This document shows, piece by piece, positions 33,886-43,053 of a stretch of 64,000 nt of DNA. A model generated the notes under the pieces. That model was not told where the DNA came from. It did no database searches and saw only the letters and a program-made list of their open reading frames with translations. The position numbers were made by a program, and so were the translations under genes. This DNA is from Streptomyces sp. TP-A0874 (lineage in GTDB: Bacteria > Actinomycetota > Actinomycetes > Streptomycetales > Streptomycetaceae), in assembly GCF_001748085.1 (NCBI RefSeq), contig NZ_BBZK01000005.1, positions 186,001 through 250,000 of the forward strand. The letters are read 5' to 3'. Position 1 is the stretch's first letter, and every line of letters begins with the position of its first letter.

Positions 33886-34760
33886 TCGGGCACCTCCGGG
33901 CTGTCCGTCAGGTGGCTGTCGAGGAACTCCGCGACCGCCCGGTGGAAGGTGTCCGGGGCGTCGTCGTGCGCGTAGTGGCCGGCGCCGGCGATCTCCAGTT
34001 GCCGCACCCGCGGGTTGCGGGCGACCATCGCCTCGGCGGTGGCCGCGGGCAGGAAGTCGGAGGAGCCGCCGCGGATCAGCAGGGTCGGGCAGCGCAGGCC
34101 TTCGACGTGCGGCCACAGGTCGACCTGGCGCGCCGGGTCCGGGTCGAGGCGGGCCGCCGCGATGCCGGCGAGGTCGAACTTCCAGAACCAGCGGCCGCAG
34201 GTGCCCGGCCGCAGGGTGTGCCGGATCCGCGACTCCAGCGCTTCGGCCGAGATGTGCGGCCGGACGCCCCGCCAGTAGGCGCGCGCCGCGTCCAGGCTGG
34301 CGAACTCTCCGGGGGTGGAGCTGATCTCCCGCTTGATCCGGTCGGCTCCGGCTCCGGAGAGCGAGGAGCCGGGTCCGATGTCCTCGACGATCGCGGCGGA
34401 GACCCGGTCCGGGTGCCGCGTGGCGTAGACGTACGTGGTGGTGCCGCCCATGGAGTGGCCGAGCAGGGCGAACCGCTCCAGGCCCAGCCGGTCGGCGAAC
34501 TCCTCCAGATCGCGGACGTACGCGCCGGTGTAGTACTCGCCCCGCGGGTCCCACTCACTGTCGCCTCGGCCCCGCGCGTCCAGGGCGAGGACGCGGTAGC
34601 GGTCGGCCAGCCGGGTGGCGAGCGGCTCGAAGGTGCGGGCGTAGCTGCGCAGACCGTGCAGCATGACGATGGTCGGCCGGCCGGGCTCGCCCCACTGTAC
34701 GTAGTGGGCGCGGAGCCCGCCCAGCGTGGTGAAGCGGTCGGTACCGCTCGGGGCGCCCAT
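33882..34760 (-). CDS. Alpha/beta hydrolase (possible C-C hydrolase)
   Basis: A 292-residue hydrolase with the oxyanion motif MLHGLRSYAR, the nucleophile elbow LLGHSMGGTT (Ser), and the C-terminal AGAGHYAHDD (His). Coupled with the MhpA-like hydroxylase and a VOC dioxygenase, it may do the job of MhpC, cleaving the ring-fission product, but lactonase or esterase activity is equally compatible with the motifs. It lies one base after the AA_synth gene. Confidence 0.85.
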   Translation of the reverse strand: MGAPSGTDRFTTLGGLRAHYVQWGEPGRPTIVMLHGLRSYARTFEPLATRLADRYRVLALDARGRGDSEWDPRGEYYTGAYVRDLEEFADRLGLERFALLGHSMGGTTTYVYATRHPDRVSAAIVEDIGPGSSLSGAGADRIKREISSTPGEFASLDAARAYWRGVRPHISAEALESRIRHTLRPGTCGRWFWKFDLAGIAAARLDPDPARQVDLWPHVEGLRCPTLLIRGGSSDFLPAATAEAMVARNPRVRQLEIAGAGHYAHDDAPDTFHRAVAEFLDSHLTDSPEVPE

Positions 34761-34761
34761 C

Positions 34762-35364
34762 TCAGTGCAGTCCGTCCTGGCCCTGGATCTCGCCGGCCCG
34801 GACGCCGCCGAGCCTGGCGTGCAGCCGGCCGCGGGTGGCGAAGGCGAAGATCACGACGACCTCGTCGGGGTTCGGGGTGTCGGTGAAGCTCGCCGTGACG
34901 GTGTCGTAGTGGGAGCGGACGTAGAGCGCGTCCTTGTGGGCGAGCGGCACGTCGACGGAGGCACCGGGGCCGCCGCGCTTGCCGGTGGAGGGAACCCACG
35001 CCCGGCCGCCGCCGACGGCCTCGCGGATCGGGTCGGCGAAGACCGCGGTCAGGAAGGCGTTGCCGTGCTCGTACTCGCCGGCCGTACCGACGAGGCAGGC
35101 CTTGCCGTAGCTCTCGATGGCCCGGTCTCCGGCCGCTTCAACGATCCGGCGGCCGAACTCCTCGCCGAGTCGGGGTGATTCGGCGACGATCAGGTCGAGG
35201 TTCTCGCTGAACCGGCCGGCGTAGGGGTTGTGGATCGCCGCGGCTATGACGATCTTGCGAACCGGCTCGCCGTCGGCGGGCACGCCGGTCTCGTTGGCGA
35301 GGGTCTCCTCGACCTGGGTGAACCACTTGCGGATGTGGTAGCCGCCGAAATTGGGGTCGGGCAT
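34762..35364 (-). CDS. AA_synth family (DUF1185, PF06684-like) protein
   Basis: A 200-residue protein with VRKIVIAAAIHNPYAGRF, EYEHGNAFLTAVFADPIREA and SHYDTVTASFTDTPNPDEVV-type segments, which I recognise as the 'amino acid synthesis' family. The family has no firm biochemical role; members recur in catabolic clusters with amidohydrolases and oxygenases. ATG start with GGAGA upstream. It is the first of a tight group of genes after the VOC gene. Confidence 0.8.
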   Translation of the reverse strand: MPDPNFGGYHIRKWFTQVEETLANETGVPADGEPVRKIVIAAAIHNPYAGRFSENLDLIVAESPRLGEEFGRRIVEAAGDRAIESYGKACLVGTAGEYEHGNAFLTAVFADPIREAVGGGRAWVPSTGKRGGPGASVDVPLAHKDALYVRSHYDTVTASFTDTPNPDEVVVIFAFATRGRLHARLGGVRAGEIQGQDGLH

Positions 35365-35422
35365 GGGAATCTCCGGGAGAGGGATGTGCGGGGCCGGTGC
35401 GGTCCGGCGGGTCGGGGCGCGT

Positions 35423-35980
35423 TCAGTCCTGGAGCGGCTCGATGTCGAGCGGGTCGCTGGGGGCGTGGAACGCGCCGAGGATGCGCTTGCCCTCCTCGTC
35501 GTCAGTGACGACCTCGTGGAAGAACTCGAACCGGTTGCCGTCGGGATCGGTGAAGTAGATGCCGTACCCGACCTTGTGGTCGGTGGTCTTCACCACCGGG
35601 ACGCCCTTGGCGAGCAGCATTCCGTACAGGCGGCGCCAGTCGTCCAGGGTGCCGTCGGTCTCCAGGCCGTAGTGCTGCAGGCCGATGCCGCTCGCCGTCG
35701 AGCCCTCCTCGGCGCGGATCAGGGCGATGTCGTGGTGCTTCTGTCCGAAGGAGAGGAAGACCCACTGGGGGCCGCGCGCGGTGACCTCCATGCCGAGCAC
35801 GTCCTCGTACCACTTGGCCGAAGCCTCCGGGTCCCGGACGAAGAGTGACAGGTGGGTGCGCCTGATCCGCGGTCTCACCTCGGCGGACGGGCTGAGCGGT
35901 GTCGGCCCCTCGCCCTCGGACAGGACGCGCTCTCCGGGGTCGATGCCGGGGGTTTCGGAGTGGTGTGTGTTCTGGTTCAT
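35423..35980 (-). CDS. VOC superfamily dioxygenase-like protein
   Basis: A 185-residue vicinal-oxygen-chelate protein. Metal ligands fit the extradiol/glyoxalase pattern: His in RRTHLSLFVRD, His in LQHYGLE or GQKHHDIAL, and Glu in GNRFEFFHEV. There is a 40-residue polar extension before the domain. It could be the ring-cleaving dioxygenase of the pathway, although one-domain VOC proteins have many activities. ATG overlaps the stop of the BNR-protein gene by one base (TGATG). Confidence 0.85.
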   Translation of the reverse strand: MNQNTHHSETPGIDPGERVLSEGEGPTPLSPSAEVRPRIRRTHLSLFVRDPEASAKWYEDVLGMEVTARGPQWVFLSFGQKHHDIALIRAEEGSTASGIGLQHYGLETDGTLDDWRRLYGMLLAKGVPVVKTTDHKVGYGIYFTDPDGNRFEFFHEVVTDDEEGKRILGAFHAPSDPLDIEPLQD

Positions 35981-37002
35981 CAGTGTCCCTCCGGGCTCGG
36001 GGCGATGGCCGGTGTCCAGGCGACGTCGGTGATCTCGCTGAATTCCCGCCACTCCTTGATCCAGGTGCGCCCGGCGTCGGTGGAGCGGAAGAGGTGGCCG
36101 TACTTGGTTCCGGCGAACGCGAGGCCGGCGTCGGCGGGGTGGACTCCGAAGGCCCATACGGTGGAGTTGGCGGGCACGTCCAGGGACGACTCCTGCCAGG
36201 TCTGCGCCAGGTCGGTGGAGCGCAGGATCCTGGTCGTCGTCCCCGGTGTGGCGTCCCCGATGCCCAGCAGCAGTTCGTTGCTGCCGGGGATCTGCTTGAC
36301 CAGGCGGGTGTAGTAGATGCCCCACTGCTCGCGGGTGTCCGTACGGGTCCAGGTGCGGCCTTCGTCCTGGCTGACGAAGAGCGCGTTGACGACGGCGACC
36401 ACGATCGTCTTGGGCGGGCCCTCCAGGACGACGACGCAGTGGATGTCGGAGTTGGTGACGCCCTGGGGCAGCGTGGCCGGGGTTCCGTCGATGCGCTCCC
36501 AGGTGTCCCCGCGGTCACCGCTGCGCCACAGGCCTCCCTCCTCGATGCCGAACCAGAGCGTCTTGCCGTCGTACCGGTCGACGGTGGCGGTGAGGATGCG
36601 GGGGCGGTTGACACCGGCGCAGAACTCGGGGATTTCCGGGGGCAGTCGGTCCCAGCTCGCCCCGCCGTCGGTACTGCGGAAGACCGCGGCCCGGGACGGC
36701 GCGCCGGTGCCGGCGAGTATGAAGTCGGCGTCGTTCGGGTCGATCGCCAGCGACCAGATGGTCTGGTCGTTCATCGGTGAGTCGACCCGGCGCCAGGTGA
36801 CGCCTGCGTCGTCGCTACGTACCAGGCCTGCGTCAGCACCCGCGTAGACGATGTTCGGCTGCTCGGGGTGGACGGCCAGGCAGCGCACGACGGCGTCGAA
36901 CTCGAGGTCCTGCCGGAGGCCGATACGGGACCAGGTCGCACCGTCGTCCGAGCTGCGCAGCACCCCCTGGCCGGCGGTGGCAACGAGGATGGTTCCTTGC
37001 AT
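35980..37002 (-). CDS. BNR/Asp-box beta-propeller protein without signal peptide
   Basis: A 340-residue sialidase-like beta-propeller. Asp-box repeats recur: SSDDGATWSR, SDDAGVTWRR, STDGGASWDR, SGDRGDTWER, SQDEGRTWTR, STDLAQTWQE, STDAGRTWIK, about seven blades. No signal peptide or catalytic residues of sialidases are seen, so a cytosolic role is likely. It is embedded in the operon between the SDR and VOC genes, which suggests an enzyme or scaffold of the pathway, not a glycosidase. Confidence 0.82.
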   Translation of the reverse strand: MQGTILVATAGQGVLRSSDDGATWSRIGLRQDLEFDAVVRCLAVHPEQPNIVYAGADAGLVRSDDAGVTWRRVDSPMNDQTIWSLAIDPNDADFILAGTGAPSRAAVFRSTDGGASWDRLPPEIPEFCAGVNRPRILTATVDRYDGKTLWFGIEEGGLWRSGDRGDTWERIDGTPATLPQGVTNSDIHCVVVLEGPPKTIVVAVVNALFVSQDEGRTWTRTDTREQWGIYYTRLVKQIPGSNELLLGIGDATPGTTTRILRSTDLAQTWQESSLDVPANSTVWAFGVHPADAGLAFAGTKYGHLFRSTDAGRTWIKEWREFSEITDVAWTPAIAPSPEGH

Positions 37003-37023
37003 GGATCTGGCTCCTGTCCTGGT

Positions 37024-37818
37024 CTAGAGGAAGATTCCGCGGGTCAACCCGCCGTCGATGCCGAGGGACTCGCCGGTCACGGCGCCGGCCCGCGGCGAGG
37101 CGAGGAAGCAGATGGTCTGGGCGACCTCGGCGGCCTCCAGCACCCGGCGGATCGGTGTGCGGGCCGCGTAGTCGGCCTCCACCTCGGCCGGGGTGATGCC
37201 GCGCTTGGCGGCCTCCTTCTCGTACAGCTCGTGGATGTGCTCGGTCTCCACCACGCCGGGGTGCACGGTGTTGACCGTGATCCCGGACGGTCCGAGCTGG
37301 TCTGAGAGAGCCTTGGTCATGTGGACGACGGCGAGGTTGCGCATGCCGGAGAGAGCGTGACTTGACCGGCCGGTGAGTCCGCCGATGTTGACGATCCGGC
37401 CGTAGCCGTTCTCCCTCATGTGGGGTGCGACGGCCTGTGCGCAGCGGAAGTAGCCGACGACCTTGGTGTTGATGTCGGCGAGCAGCAGTTCCGGGTCGGC
37501 CTCCTCGACCGAGTTGCGCACCAGCCCGGAGGGGGCGGCAGCGCCGTTGACGAGGATGTCGACGCGGCCGAGTTCCGCCACCGCTGCCCGCACCATCTCC
37601 CGCACGGACGTCGTGTCGGTGGTGTCCGAGGCGATGGGGACCACGCGACCGCCGGTCTCCGCCTCGATGTCCTTGGCGGCCTGTTCCAGGACGGGCAGCC
37701 GACGGGCCGTGATGACGACGGTGGCGCCCTCGCGCACCAGTTCCCGGGTGACCGCCTTGCCTATGCCGAGGCTGCCACCAGTGACGATGGCGACCCTGCC
37801 GGCCAGTTCCAGATCCAC
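37024..37818 (-). CDS. SDR-family oxidoreductase with altered active site
   Basis: A 264-residue SDR. The NAD(P) motif TGGSLGIG is intact, as is the NGAAAP (NNAG-like) stretch. At the catalytic position the usual YxxxK is replaced: the segment reads SGMRNLAVVHMTKAL, with no Tyr. I know this divergent form from other bacterial SDRs in catabolic loci, so it may be a reductase with another acid or a non-catalytic form. GTG start with GGGGAGA upstream. Lies between ALDH and the BNR gene. Confidence 0.85.
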   Translation of the reverse strand: MDLELAGRVAIVTGGSLGIGKAVTRELVREGATVVITARRLPVLEQAAKDIEAETGGRVVPIASDTTDTTSVREMVRAAVAELGRVDILVNGAAAPSGLVRNSVEEADPELLLADINTKVVGYFRCAQAVAPHMRENGYGRIVNIGGLTGRSSHALSGMRNLAVVHMTKALSDQLGPSGITVNTVHPGVVETEHIHELYEKEAAKRGITPAEVEADYAARTPIRRVLEAAEVAQTICFLASPRAGAVTGESLGIDGGLTRGIFL

Positions 37819-37847
37819 AGAAATCTCCCCAAGTAGGTGGGTGGGTT

Positions 37848-39350
37848 TCAGTCGAGGTTGACCCAGACGCTCTTGACCTCGGTGTAGAGGTCGAGCACCT
37901 TGCGGCCCATCTCACGGCCCCAGCCCGACTGCTTGAAACCACCGAACGGCGAGGCGGGATCGGTGAGGTTGTAGCAGTTGATCCAGACCGTGCCCGCCTG
38001 CAGGTCGTCGGCGATCCGGTGGGCGTGCCGGATGTCGGAGGTCCAGATGCCGGCGGAGAGGCCGAACGGCGTGTCGTTGGCCTTGGCGACCAGGTCGTTG
38101 ACGTCGTCCCAGGCCATCGCGGTCAGTACGGGGCCGAAGATCTCCTCCTGCACGATCCGCATGCCGTGGTCGGCTTCGGTGAAGACGGTCGGCTCGAGGA
38201 AGTAGCCGCCCGCGTACTGGCCGCCGAGCTCCGGTCGGCCGCCGCCGGCGGTGAGCCGGGCACCCTGCTCCAGCCCGCCTGCGACGTACCCGGTGACCCG
38301 TTCGTGCTGCCGGGCCGAGACCAGCGGTCCCATCTCGGTGGCCGGGTCCGTGCCGGGGCCGACCACGATCTTCCGGGCGCGCTCGGCGAGGGCGTCCAGC
38401 ACCTCGTCGTGGATGGCCCGGTGCACGTACAACCGGGAGCCGGCGGTGCAGACCTGGCCCTGGTTGAAGAAGATCGCCTGCGCGGCGGCCTCGGCGACGG
38501 CCTGCGGATCGGCGTCGGGCAGCACGATGTTGGGTGACTTGCCGCCGAGTTCGAGCGAGACCTTCTTCAGGTTGCCGGCGGCGGCCCGCACGATCGCGCG
38601 CCCGGTCTCGGTGGACCCGGTGAACGCGATCTTGTCGACGCCGTCGTGGGCGGCCAGTGCGGCCCCCGCGGTGGCGCCCCGGCCGGTGACCACGTTGACC
38701 ACTCCGTCCGGCAGACCGGCTTCGGCCAGTAGTTCGGCGAGGCGCAGCGTGGACAGCGGCGTCTCCTCGGCGGGCTTGAGGACGACGGTGTTGCCGGTGG
38801 CGAGGGCGGGCGCCAGCTTCCAGCAGGCCATCGACATGGGGAAGTTCCACGGCACGATCAGCCCGACCACCCCGACCGGCTGGTGGGTGGTGTAGTTGAG
38901 CACCCGCATGCCCCCGCGCGGGGAGACCGGGATGGTGCTGCCCTCGAGCTTGCTCGGCCAACCGGCGAAGTAGCGGAACAGTTTGACGCTGGCTCCGACG
39001 TCCACGGCGCGCGCCACGGAGACGGGTTTGCCGTTGTCCCGGGACTCCAGCAACGCCAGTTCCTCGGCGTTGGCCTCGATGACGTCCGCGATCCGGTGCA
39101 GTAGCGCACCTCGGTCGAGAGGGCTCATCCGGCGCCAGGACCGGGTCTCGAACGCCTTGCGGGCTGCGGCCACGGCGCGGTCCACATCCGCGGCACCGCC
39201 CTCGGCGACGGTGGTCAGCACGGTGCCGGTGGCGGGGTCGACGGTCTCGAAGGTCCGGCCGGCGAGGGACTCCACCCACGCACCGCCGATGAACATCGGC
39301 CGGGGACGGGACACGAAGCGCTCGACCGCCTCGTTCGCGGGATTCTGCAT
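37848..39350 (-). CDS. Aldehyde dehydrogenase (NAD(P)+)
   Basis: A 500-residue ALDH of the betaine/phenylacetaldehyde type. It has the PWNFPMSMACWKLAPAL region, LELGGKSPN with catalytic Glu and NQGQVCTAGSR with the catalytic Cys. The ATG at 39350 follows AAGGAG; a longer upstream frame is a shadow of the TPP enzyme gene. It would oxidise an aldehyde such as that made by the decarboxylase upstream or the amine oxidase downstream. Confidence 0.92.
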   Translation of the reverse strand: MQNPANEAVERFVSRPRPMFIGGAWVESLAGRTFETVDPATGTVLTTVAEGGAADVDRAVAAARKAFETRSWRRMSPLDRGALLHRIADVIEANAEELALLESRDNGKPVSVARAVDVGASVKLFRYFAGWPSKLEGSTIPVSPRGGMRVLNYTTHQPVGVVGLIVPWNFPMSMACWKLAPALATGNTVVLKPAEETPLSTLRLAELLAEAGLPDGVVNVVTGRGATAGAALAAHDGVDKIAFTGSTETGRAIVRAAAGNLKKVSLELGGKSPNIVLPDADPQAVAEAAAQAIFFNQGQVCTAGSRLYVHRAIHDEVLDALAERARKIVVGPGTDPATEMGPLVSARQHERVTGYVAGGLEQGARLTAGGGRPELGGQYAGGYFLEPTVFTEADHGMRIVQEEIFGPVLTAMAWDDVNDLVAKANDTPFGLSAGIWTSDIRHAHRIADDLQAGTVWINCYNLTDPASPFGGFKQSGWGREMGRKVLDLYTEVKSVWVNLD

Positions 39351-39379
39351 CAGGGCTCCTTGCAGGGGGACGTCTCGGT

Positions 39380-40972
39380 TCACAGGGCCATCTCGATGAG
39401 CCGCGGGCCGTCTTCGGCCAGTGCCCGGCGGAGTTCTCGGACCAGTGCGTGCCCGGTCTCGACCCGGGCGGCGGGCACCCCGTACCCGGAGGCGAGCCCG
39501 GGCCAGTCGAGCGGAGGGTCGTCCAGACTGGTCAGGGCGGCGGACGCTGAGCCGGCGGCGGACTGGCCGTGCCGGGTCAGCTCGGTCTGCAGGACGTTGT
39601 ACCGACGGTTCGAGGCGATCAGGGTGACCACGGGCAGTTGCTCGCGGGCCATCGTCCACAGCGCCTGGATGGTGTACTGGGCGCTGCCGTCGGACTGGAG
39701 CGCGATCACCTTCCGATCGGGAGCGGCGATCGCGGCGCCCAGCGCGGCGGGCAGCCCCTGGCCGATCGCCCCGCCGGTGTTGGTGAGCGTGGTGTGCCGC
39801 ACCGCCCCGGCCGAGGCGGTGAAGAACGGGTATCCGCAGGTGCCGCCCTCGACGGAGACGATGGCGTGCTCCGGCAGCAGCGCCGCGACGATCCGCCCGA
39901 CCGACTGGGGGGTGAGTGCGCCGGTCGGCAGGTCGGAGGTGTCGAGCCCGTATCCGTCGGCGGCTGCCTGCGGCGCGCCGAGCGCATCGGCCAGCGCCTC
40001 CAGCGCCCCGGCGCCGTCCTGCCCTGGTTCGCTGAGCACCTCGACGCTGCCCTTGGGCGCGAGCAGGCTCGGAATTCCGGCGTAGCCGAAGTACGACACC
40101 GGCTCCAGGGCGTCGGCGAGTACCACGGTCTGCGCGTCGGCGAGTGCCTTGATGGCGGTCTCGGGGAAGTACGGCAGCCGGTCGAGGTCGGGCAGCCCGC
40201 CGCCGCGTTCGGCGCTTGCGGGGAACGTCTCGCTGTAGAGGGTGGCGCCGGTGGCCGCGACGATCCGCGCCGCCGCCCGCTGGCCCCGCTCCCCCAGGGC
40301 CGAGCCGCCGAGCAGCAGGACCGCTCGGGTACTGCTGCGGAGCCGCGCGGCGACCCGTTCGACCGCCTCGCCGTCGATCTCCTTCCGGGGCCGCGGACCG
40401 GGCAGCGCGACCTCGACCGGTCCGGTCAGGATCTCCTGCTGGAAATCGGCGGGGGCGATCAGCGTGGCACCGCAGCCGGGCGGGGCCCCGGCCGCCGCGA
40501 TGGCCTCGGCCGTCCTGTGGGCCATGTCCTCGGCGGACTCGGCCGTGCCGACCCAGCCGGAGACCGGGTTGGCGAGCGAGACGATGTCGGAGGTCAGCGG
40601 CGCGTCGTAGGGGAGGTGCCAGCTGGTGTGGTCGCCGACCACGTTGAGGAGCGGCGATCGCGCCCGGCGGGCGTTGTGCAGGTTGGCGATGCCGTTGGCG
40701 AAGCCGGGGCCGAGGTGGAGCAGGGTCATCGCCGGTTTGCCTGCGATACGGGCGTAGCCATCGGCCGCGCCGGTGCAGACGCCCTCGAAGAGCCCCAGTA
40801 CCGCCGCCATCCCGGGCACCGTGTCGAGCGCCGCCACCAAAGGCATCTCGGTGGTGCCCGGGTTGGCGAAGCAGACCTCGACGCCGGCCGCGCCGGCCGT
40901 CTCGATGAGCGCCTCCGCACCGGTCATACCTCCGGCCCGGTTCGCCTTCCAGCCTGCCGTTCCGTCACTCAT
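39380..40972 (-). CDS. Thiamine-pyrophosphate enzyme (acetolactate synthase/benzoylformate decarboxylase-like)
   Basis: A 530-residue TPP enzyme, first gene of the long operon. The conserved activating Glu is in LGLFEGVCTGAADGYAR, and the cofactor motif is LQSDGSAQYTIQALW with the final Asn-Asn region as SNRRYNVL. The first Gly of GDGS is Ser, as in the acetolactate-synthase-like group of catabolic genes. It likely decarboxylates a 2-oxo acid to an aldehyde for the adjacent ALDH. ATG at 40972; ATG 40927 is an alternative. An AT-rich promoter lies just upstream. Confidence 0.88.
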   Translation of the reverse strand: MSDGTAGWKANRAGGMTGAEALIETAGAAGVEVCFANPGTTEMPLVAALDTVPGMAAVLGLFEGVCTGAADGYARIAGKPAMTLLHLGPGFANGIANLHNARRARSPLLNVVGDHTSWHLPYDAPLTSDIVSLANPVSGWVGTAESAEDMAHRTAEAIAAAGAPPGCGATLIAPADFQQEILTGPVEVALPGPRPRKEIDGEAVERVAARLRSSTRAVLLLGGSALGERGQRAAARIVAATGATLYSETFPASAERGGGLPDLDRLPYFPETAIKALADAQTVVLADALEPVSYFGYAGIPSLLAPKGSVEVLSEPGQDGAGALEALADALGAPQAAADGYGLDTSDLPTGALTPQSVGRIVAALLPEHAIVSVEGGTCGYPFFTASAGAVRHTTLTNTGGAIGQGLPAALGAAIAAPDRKVIALQSDGSAQYTIQALWTMAREQLPVVTLIASNRRYNVLQTELTRHGQSAAGSASAALTSLDDPPLDWPGLASGYGVPAARVETGHALVRELRRALAEDGPRLIEMAL

Positions 40973-40993
40973 GGGATCGCGCCACCCTCCACA

Positions 40994-41037
40994 TCATTAA
41001 TATCTATATGATTAATACCCTAATGATTTTCTGTCAA
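40994..41037 (-). promoter_or_regulatory. AT-rich promoter/operator of the catabolic operon
   Basis: On the minus strand: TTGACA (41037-41032), 17 bases, then TAATCA (41014-41009), a good -35/-10 pair. Overlapping the -10 is ATTAAT repeated in inverted form (ATTAATCATATAGATATTAAT, split by nine bases) and an ATCATTA/TAATCAT pair. The AT content contrasts strongly with the surroundings. Proposed MarR-type operator. Confidence 0.6.
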
Positions 41038-41306
41038 GGGCCAGCCCCGTCACCGCCGAGATACCGGTGCGCTCGGGATCCACGACCTCCGCAGGACGGG
41101 CTCCGGCCGTCACGACCACCGCCGCACGACGAGGACGCTCACCGCAACGCGCACCTCGGAAGAGGGGCGGCGAGCACCGCGGCACCGCGCGTCACACGAG
41201 GGGCTCTCCGCACCGGCGGCCCCTTCCGCCCGGACGCCGGGCCGGTCGGCAGGGCGGCACCCGCCGCTCCGACGGCGCCGCGCCCCTCGGGTCGCCCAGC
41301 AGCACG

Positions 41307-42896
41307 TCAGGAGACGGCCTCCACCCTCAGCCGGTGCGGCCCGGCCTCGGGCAGGTGGTCGTAGAGATCCCGGACGAGGTCATCGCGGAGAGTGCGCGCA
41401 GAGGGCTCGTCCCAGCGGTTCTCCCACTGGTGCGGGTCGTCCTCGACGTTGTAGAGCTCCCCCTCGGTGCCGTCGTACTCGACTCCATAGCTCTCCAGCA
41501 CCCCCGGACCGACCAGCTCTTCGAGGCCCGTGGGCTGCCCGATGGTGGACGGCTCGTACACGGTGGCGAGCCAGCCGTCGCGGTAGATGGTGCGCATGTG
41601 CATGGCGATGCCGGGCACCTTGCTGTCGTATTCGCTCAGCACCCGCTCCCGGCCCGAGCCGGGTGCGGTGGGCAGCGGCTCGCCCTCCATCCAGTCGGGC
41701 GGCTCCACTCCGGCGATCTGGCAGAAGGTGGGGGCGAGGTCCAGGTGCCCTACGGGCTCGGCGATCTCCGCCGGGACGACGCCCGCCGAAGGCGCCGGCC
41801 GCCAGACGAAGGGCAGCCGCATCAGGGCGTCGGTCGGGAACGGGCCCTTGAACAGCAGACCGCAGTTGCCGAGCAGATCGCCGTGGTCGGTGGTGAAGAA
41901 GACGTCGGTATCCGCCTCCCACCCCCGGCCACGCACCCGATCCAGCACCCGGCCGCAGGCCTCGTCGATGAGTTCGTTCATGACCGCGGTCTTGGCCAGC
42001 ACCTCACGCAGCTGATCGTCGGTGAACTCCGCCGGGAGGAAGGATCTCGGCGCTCCCTCCTGGTTGCGCCAACGCCCCTCGTAGAAGGCGAGCCAGTGGG
42101 CCGGCTTCCGCTCCAGGATCTTGCGGATCAGCTCCGGGGACCCGGGGTGCTCCGGCGGCAGTTCGACGTCCTGCCAGGGCACCCGGTCCAGCTCGGCGCC
42201 GGGCGGGGAGAACGGGTGGTGCGGATCGGGAAAGCTCAGCCACAGGAACCAGTGCTCATCCGCGCCCAGGCCGTCGAGGTAGTCGATGGCCCGGTCGGCG
42301 AGCCAGTCGGTGTGGTACAGCTCGCGCGGGATCGGGTTGTACCGGGCTTCGGGGGCTCCGGTGTCGCCGCCGGGGGCACCGGTCATGGTGGCGGGGAAGC
42401 CGGCCAGGTACTCCGGGTGCTCCCGGGCCAGCCAGTAGCCGTAGTGCCCGAGCATGGGCTCGAAGCCGGCCGACGGCCCGTGGCTGGCCTGCAGGGAGTG
42501 GTCGAACCCGCGCCACGGCCCGGTCTCACCGCGGACGGCCCGGGCGTTCTCCTCCCACTCGTTGGCCGTGTCGTCGTGGTTGGGTTCGAAGTGGGCCTTG
42601 CCGATCAGTGCGGTCCGGTAACCGGCCTTCTGCGCCAGGTAGCCCGCGACCGAGGGCGCGTCGGCGGGCAGCGGCACACCGTTGGCCCAGACTCCGTGGG
42701 TTCGCGTGTACTGGCCGGTCAGGATCGTGGACCGGGCCGGCATGCAGACGGTGCTCTGGTTGTAGGCGCGGCGGAAGGTCAGCCCCTTCGAGGAGAGCTC
42801 GTCGACGACGGGCGTGCGGGCGAGCGTGCCTCCGTTGCATCCGAGAGCGTCGTAACGCTGCTGGTCCGTGGTGATGAGCAGGATGTTGCGAGGCAT
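41307..42896 (-). CDS. Type I sulfatase
   Basis: A 529-residue sulfatase. The N-terminal metal site ITTDQQRYDALG and the modification motif C-x-P-x-R (Cys51 in VCMPARSTILTG) are intact, so Cys would become formylglycine by a maturase not seen in this window. Further metal ligands fit FFTTDHGDLLG. There is no signal peptide, so it acts in the cytoplasm on an imported sulfate ester or sulfamate. The ATG at 42896 is chosen over GTG 42905 for its GAGAGG spacing. It has its own AT-rich promoter. Confidence 0.92.
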   Translation of the reverse strand: MPRNILLITTDQQRYDALGCNGGTLARTPVVDELSSKGLTFRRAYNQSTVCMPARSTILTGQYTRTHGVWANGVPLPADAPSVAGYLAQKAGYRTALIGKAHFEPNHDDTANEWEENARAVRGETGPWRGFDHSLQASHGPSAGFEPMLGHYGYWLAREHPEYLAGFPATMTGAPGGDTGAPEARYNPIPRELYHTDWLADRAIDYLDGLGADEHWFLWLSFPDPHHPFSPPGAELDRVPWQDVELPPEHPGSPELIRKILERKPAHWLAFYEGRWRNQEGAPRSFLPAEFTDDQLREVLAKTAVMNELIDEACGRVLDRVRGRGWEADTDVFFTTDHGDLLGNCGLLFKGPFPTDALMRLPFVWRPAPSAGVVPAEIAEPVGHLDLAPTFCQIAGVEPPDWMEGEPLPTAPGSGRERVLSEYDSKVPGIAMHMRTIYRDGWLATVYEPSTIGQPTGLEELVGPGVLESYGVEYDGTEGELYNVEDDPHQWENRWDEPSARTLRDDLVRDLYDHLPEAGPHRLRVEAVS

Positions 42897-42926
42897 CTGT
42901 CCCACCTCTCCATTAGCATCGTCATG

Positions 42927-42967
42927 ATTAATATATTAATGATTACCCCGAGAGGTGTCCCCGTCAA
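42927..42967 (-). promoter_or_regulatory. AT-rich promoter/operator of the sulfatase gene
   Basis: Minus strand: TTGACG (42967-42962), 17 bases, AATCAT (42944-42939). The perfect 14-base palindrome ATTAATATATTAAT occupies 42927-42940, right over the -10 and start. Same elements as in front of the TPP gene and marR. Confidence 0.62.
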
Positions 42968-43053
42968 GGCCTCCCGCCCTGGCCAGGGGTGCCGGGACCG
43001 GACTCGACGCGCCGCGTGTCCGGTCCCGTTCCCCGGCGGTGCCGCGCCGGCGG

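Noticed and set aside
39380..40972. Loss of the TPP motif (SDGS in place of GDGS) as inactivation
   Set aside because: From memory this position is Ser or Ala in several acetolactate-synthase-like catabolic enzymes, and the activating Glu is intact.
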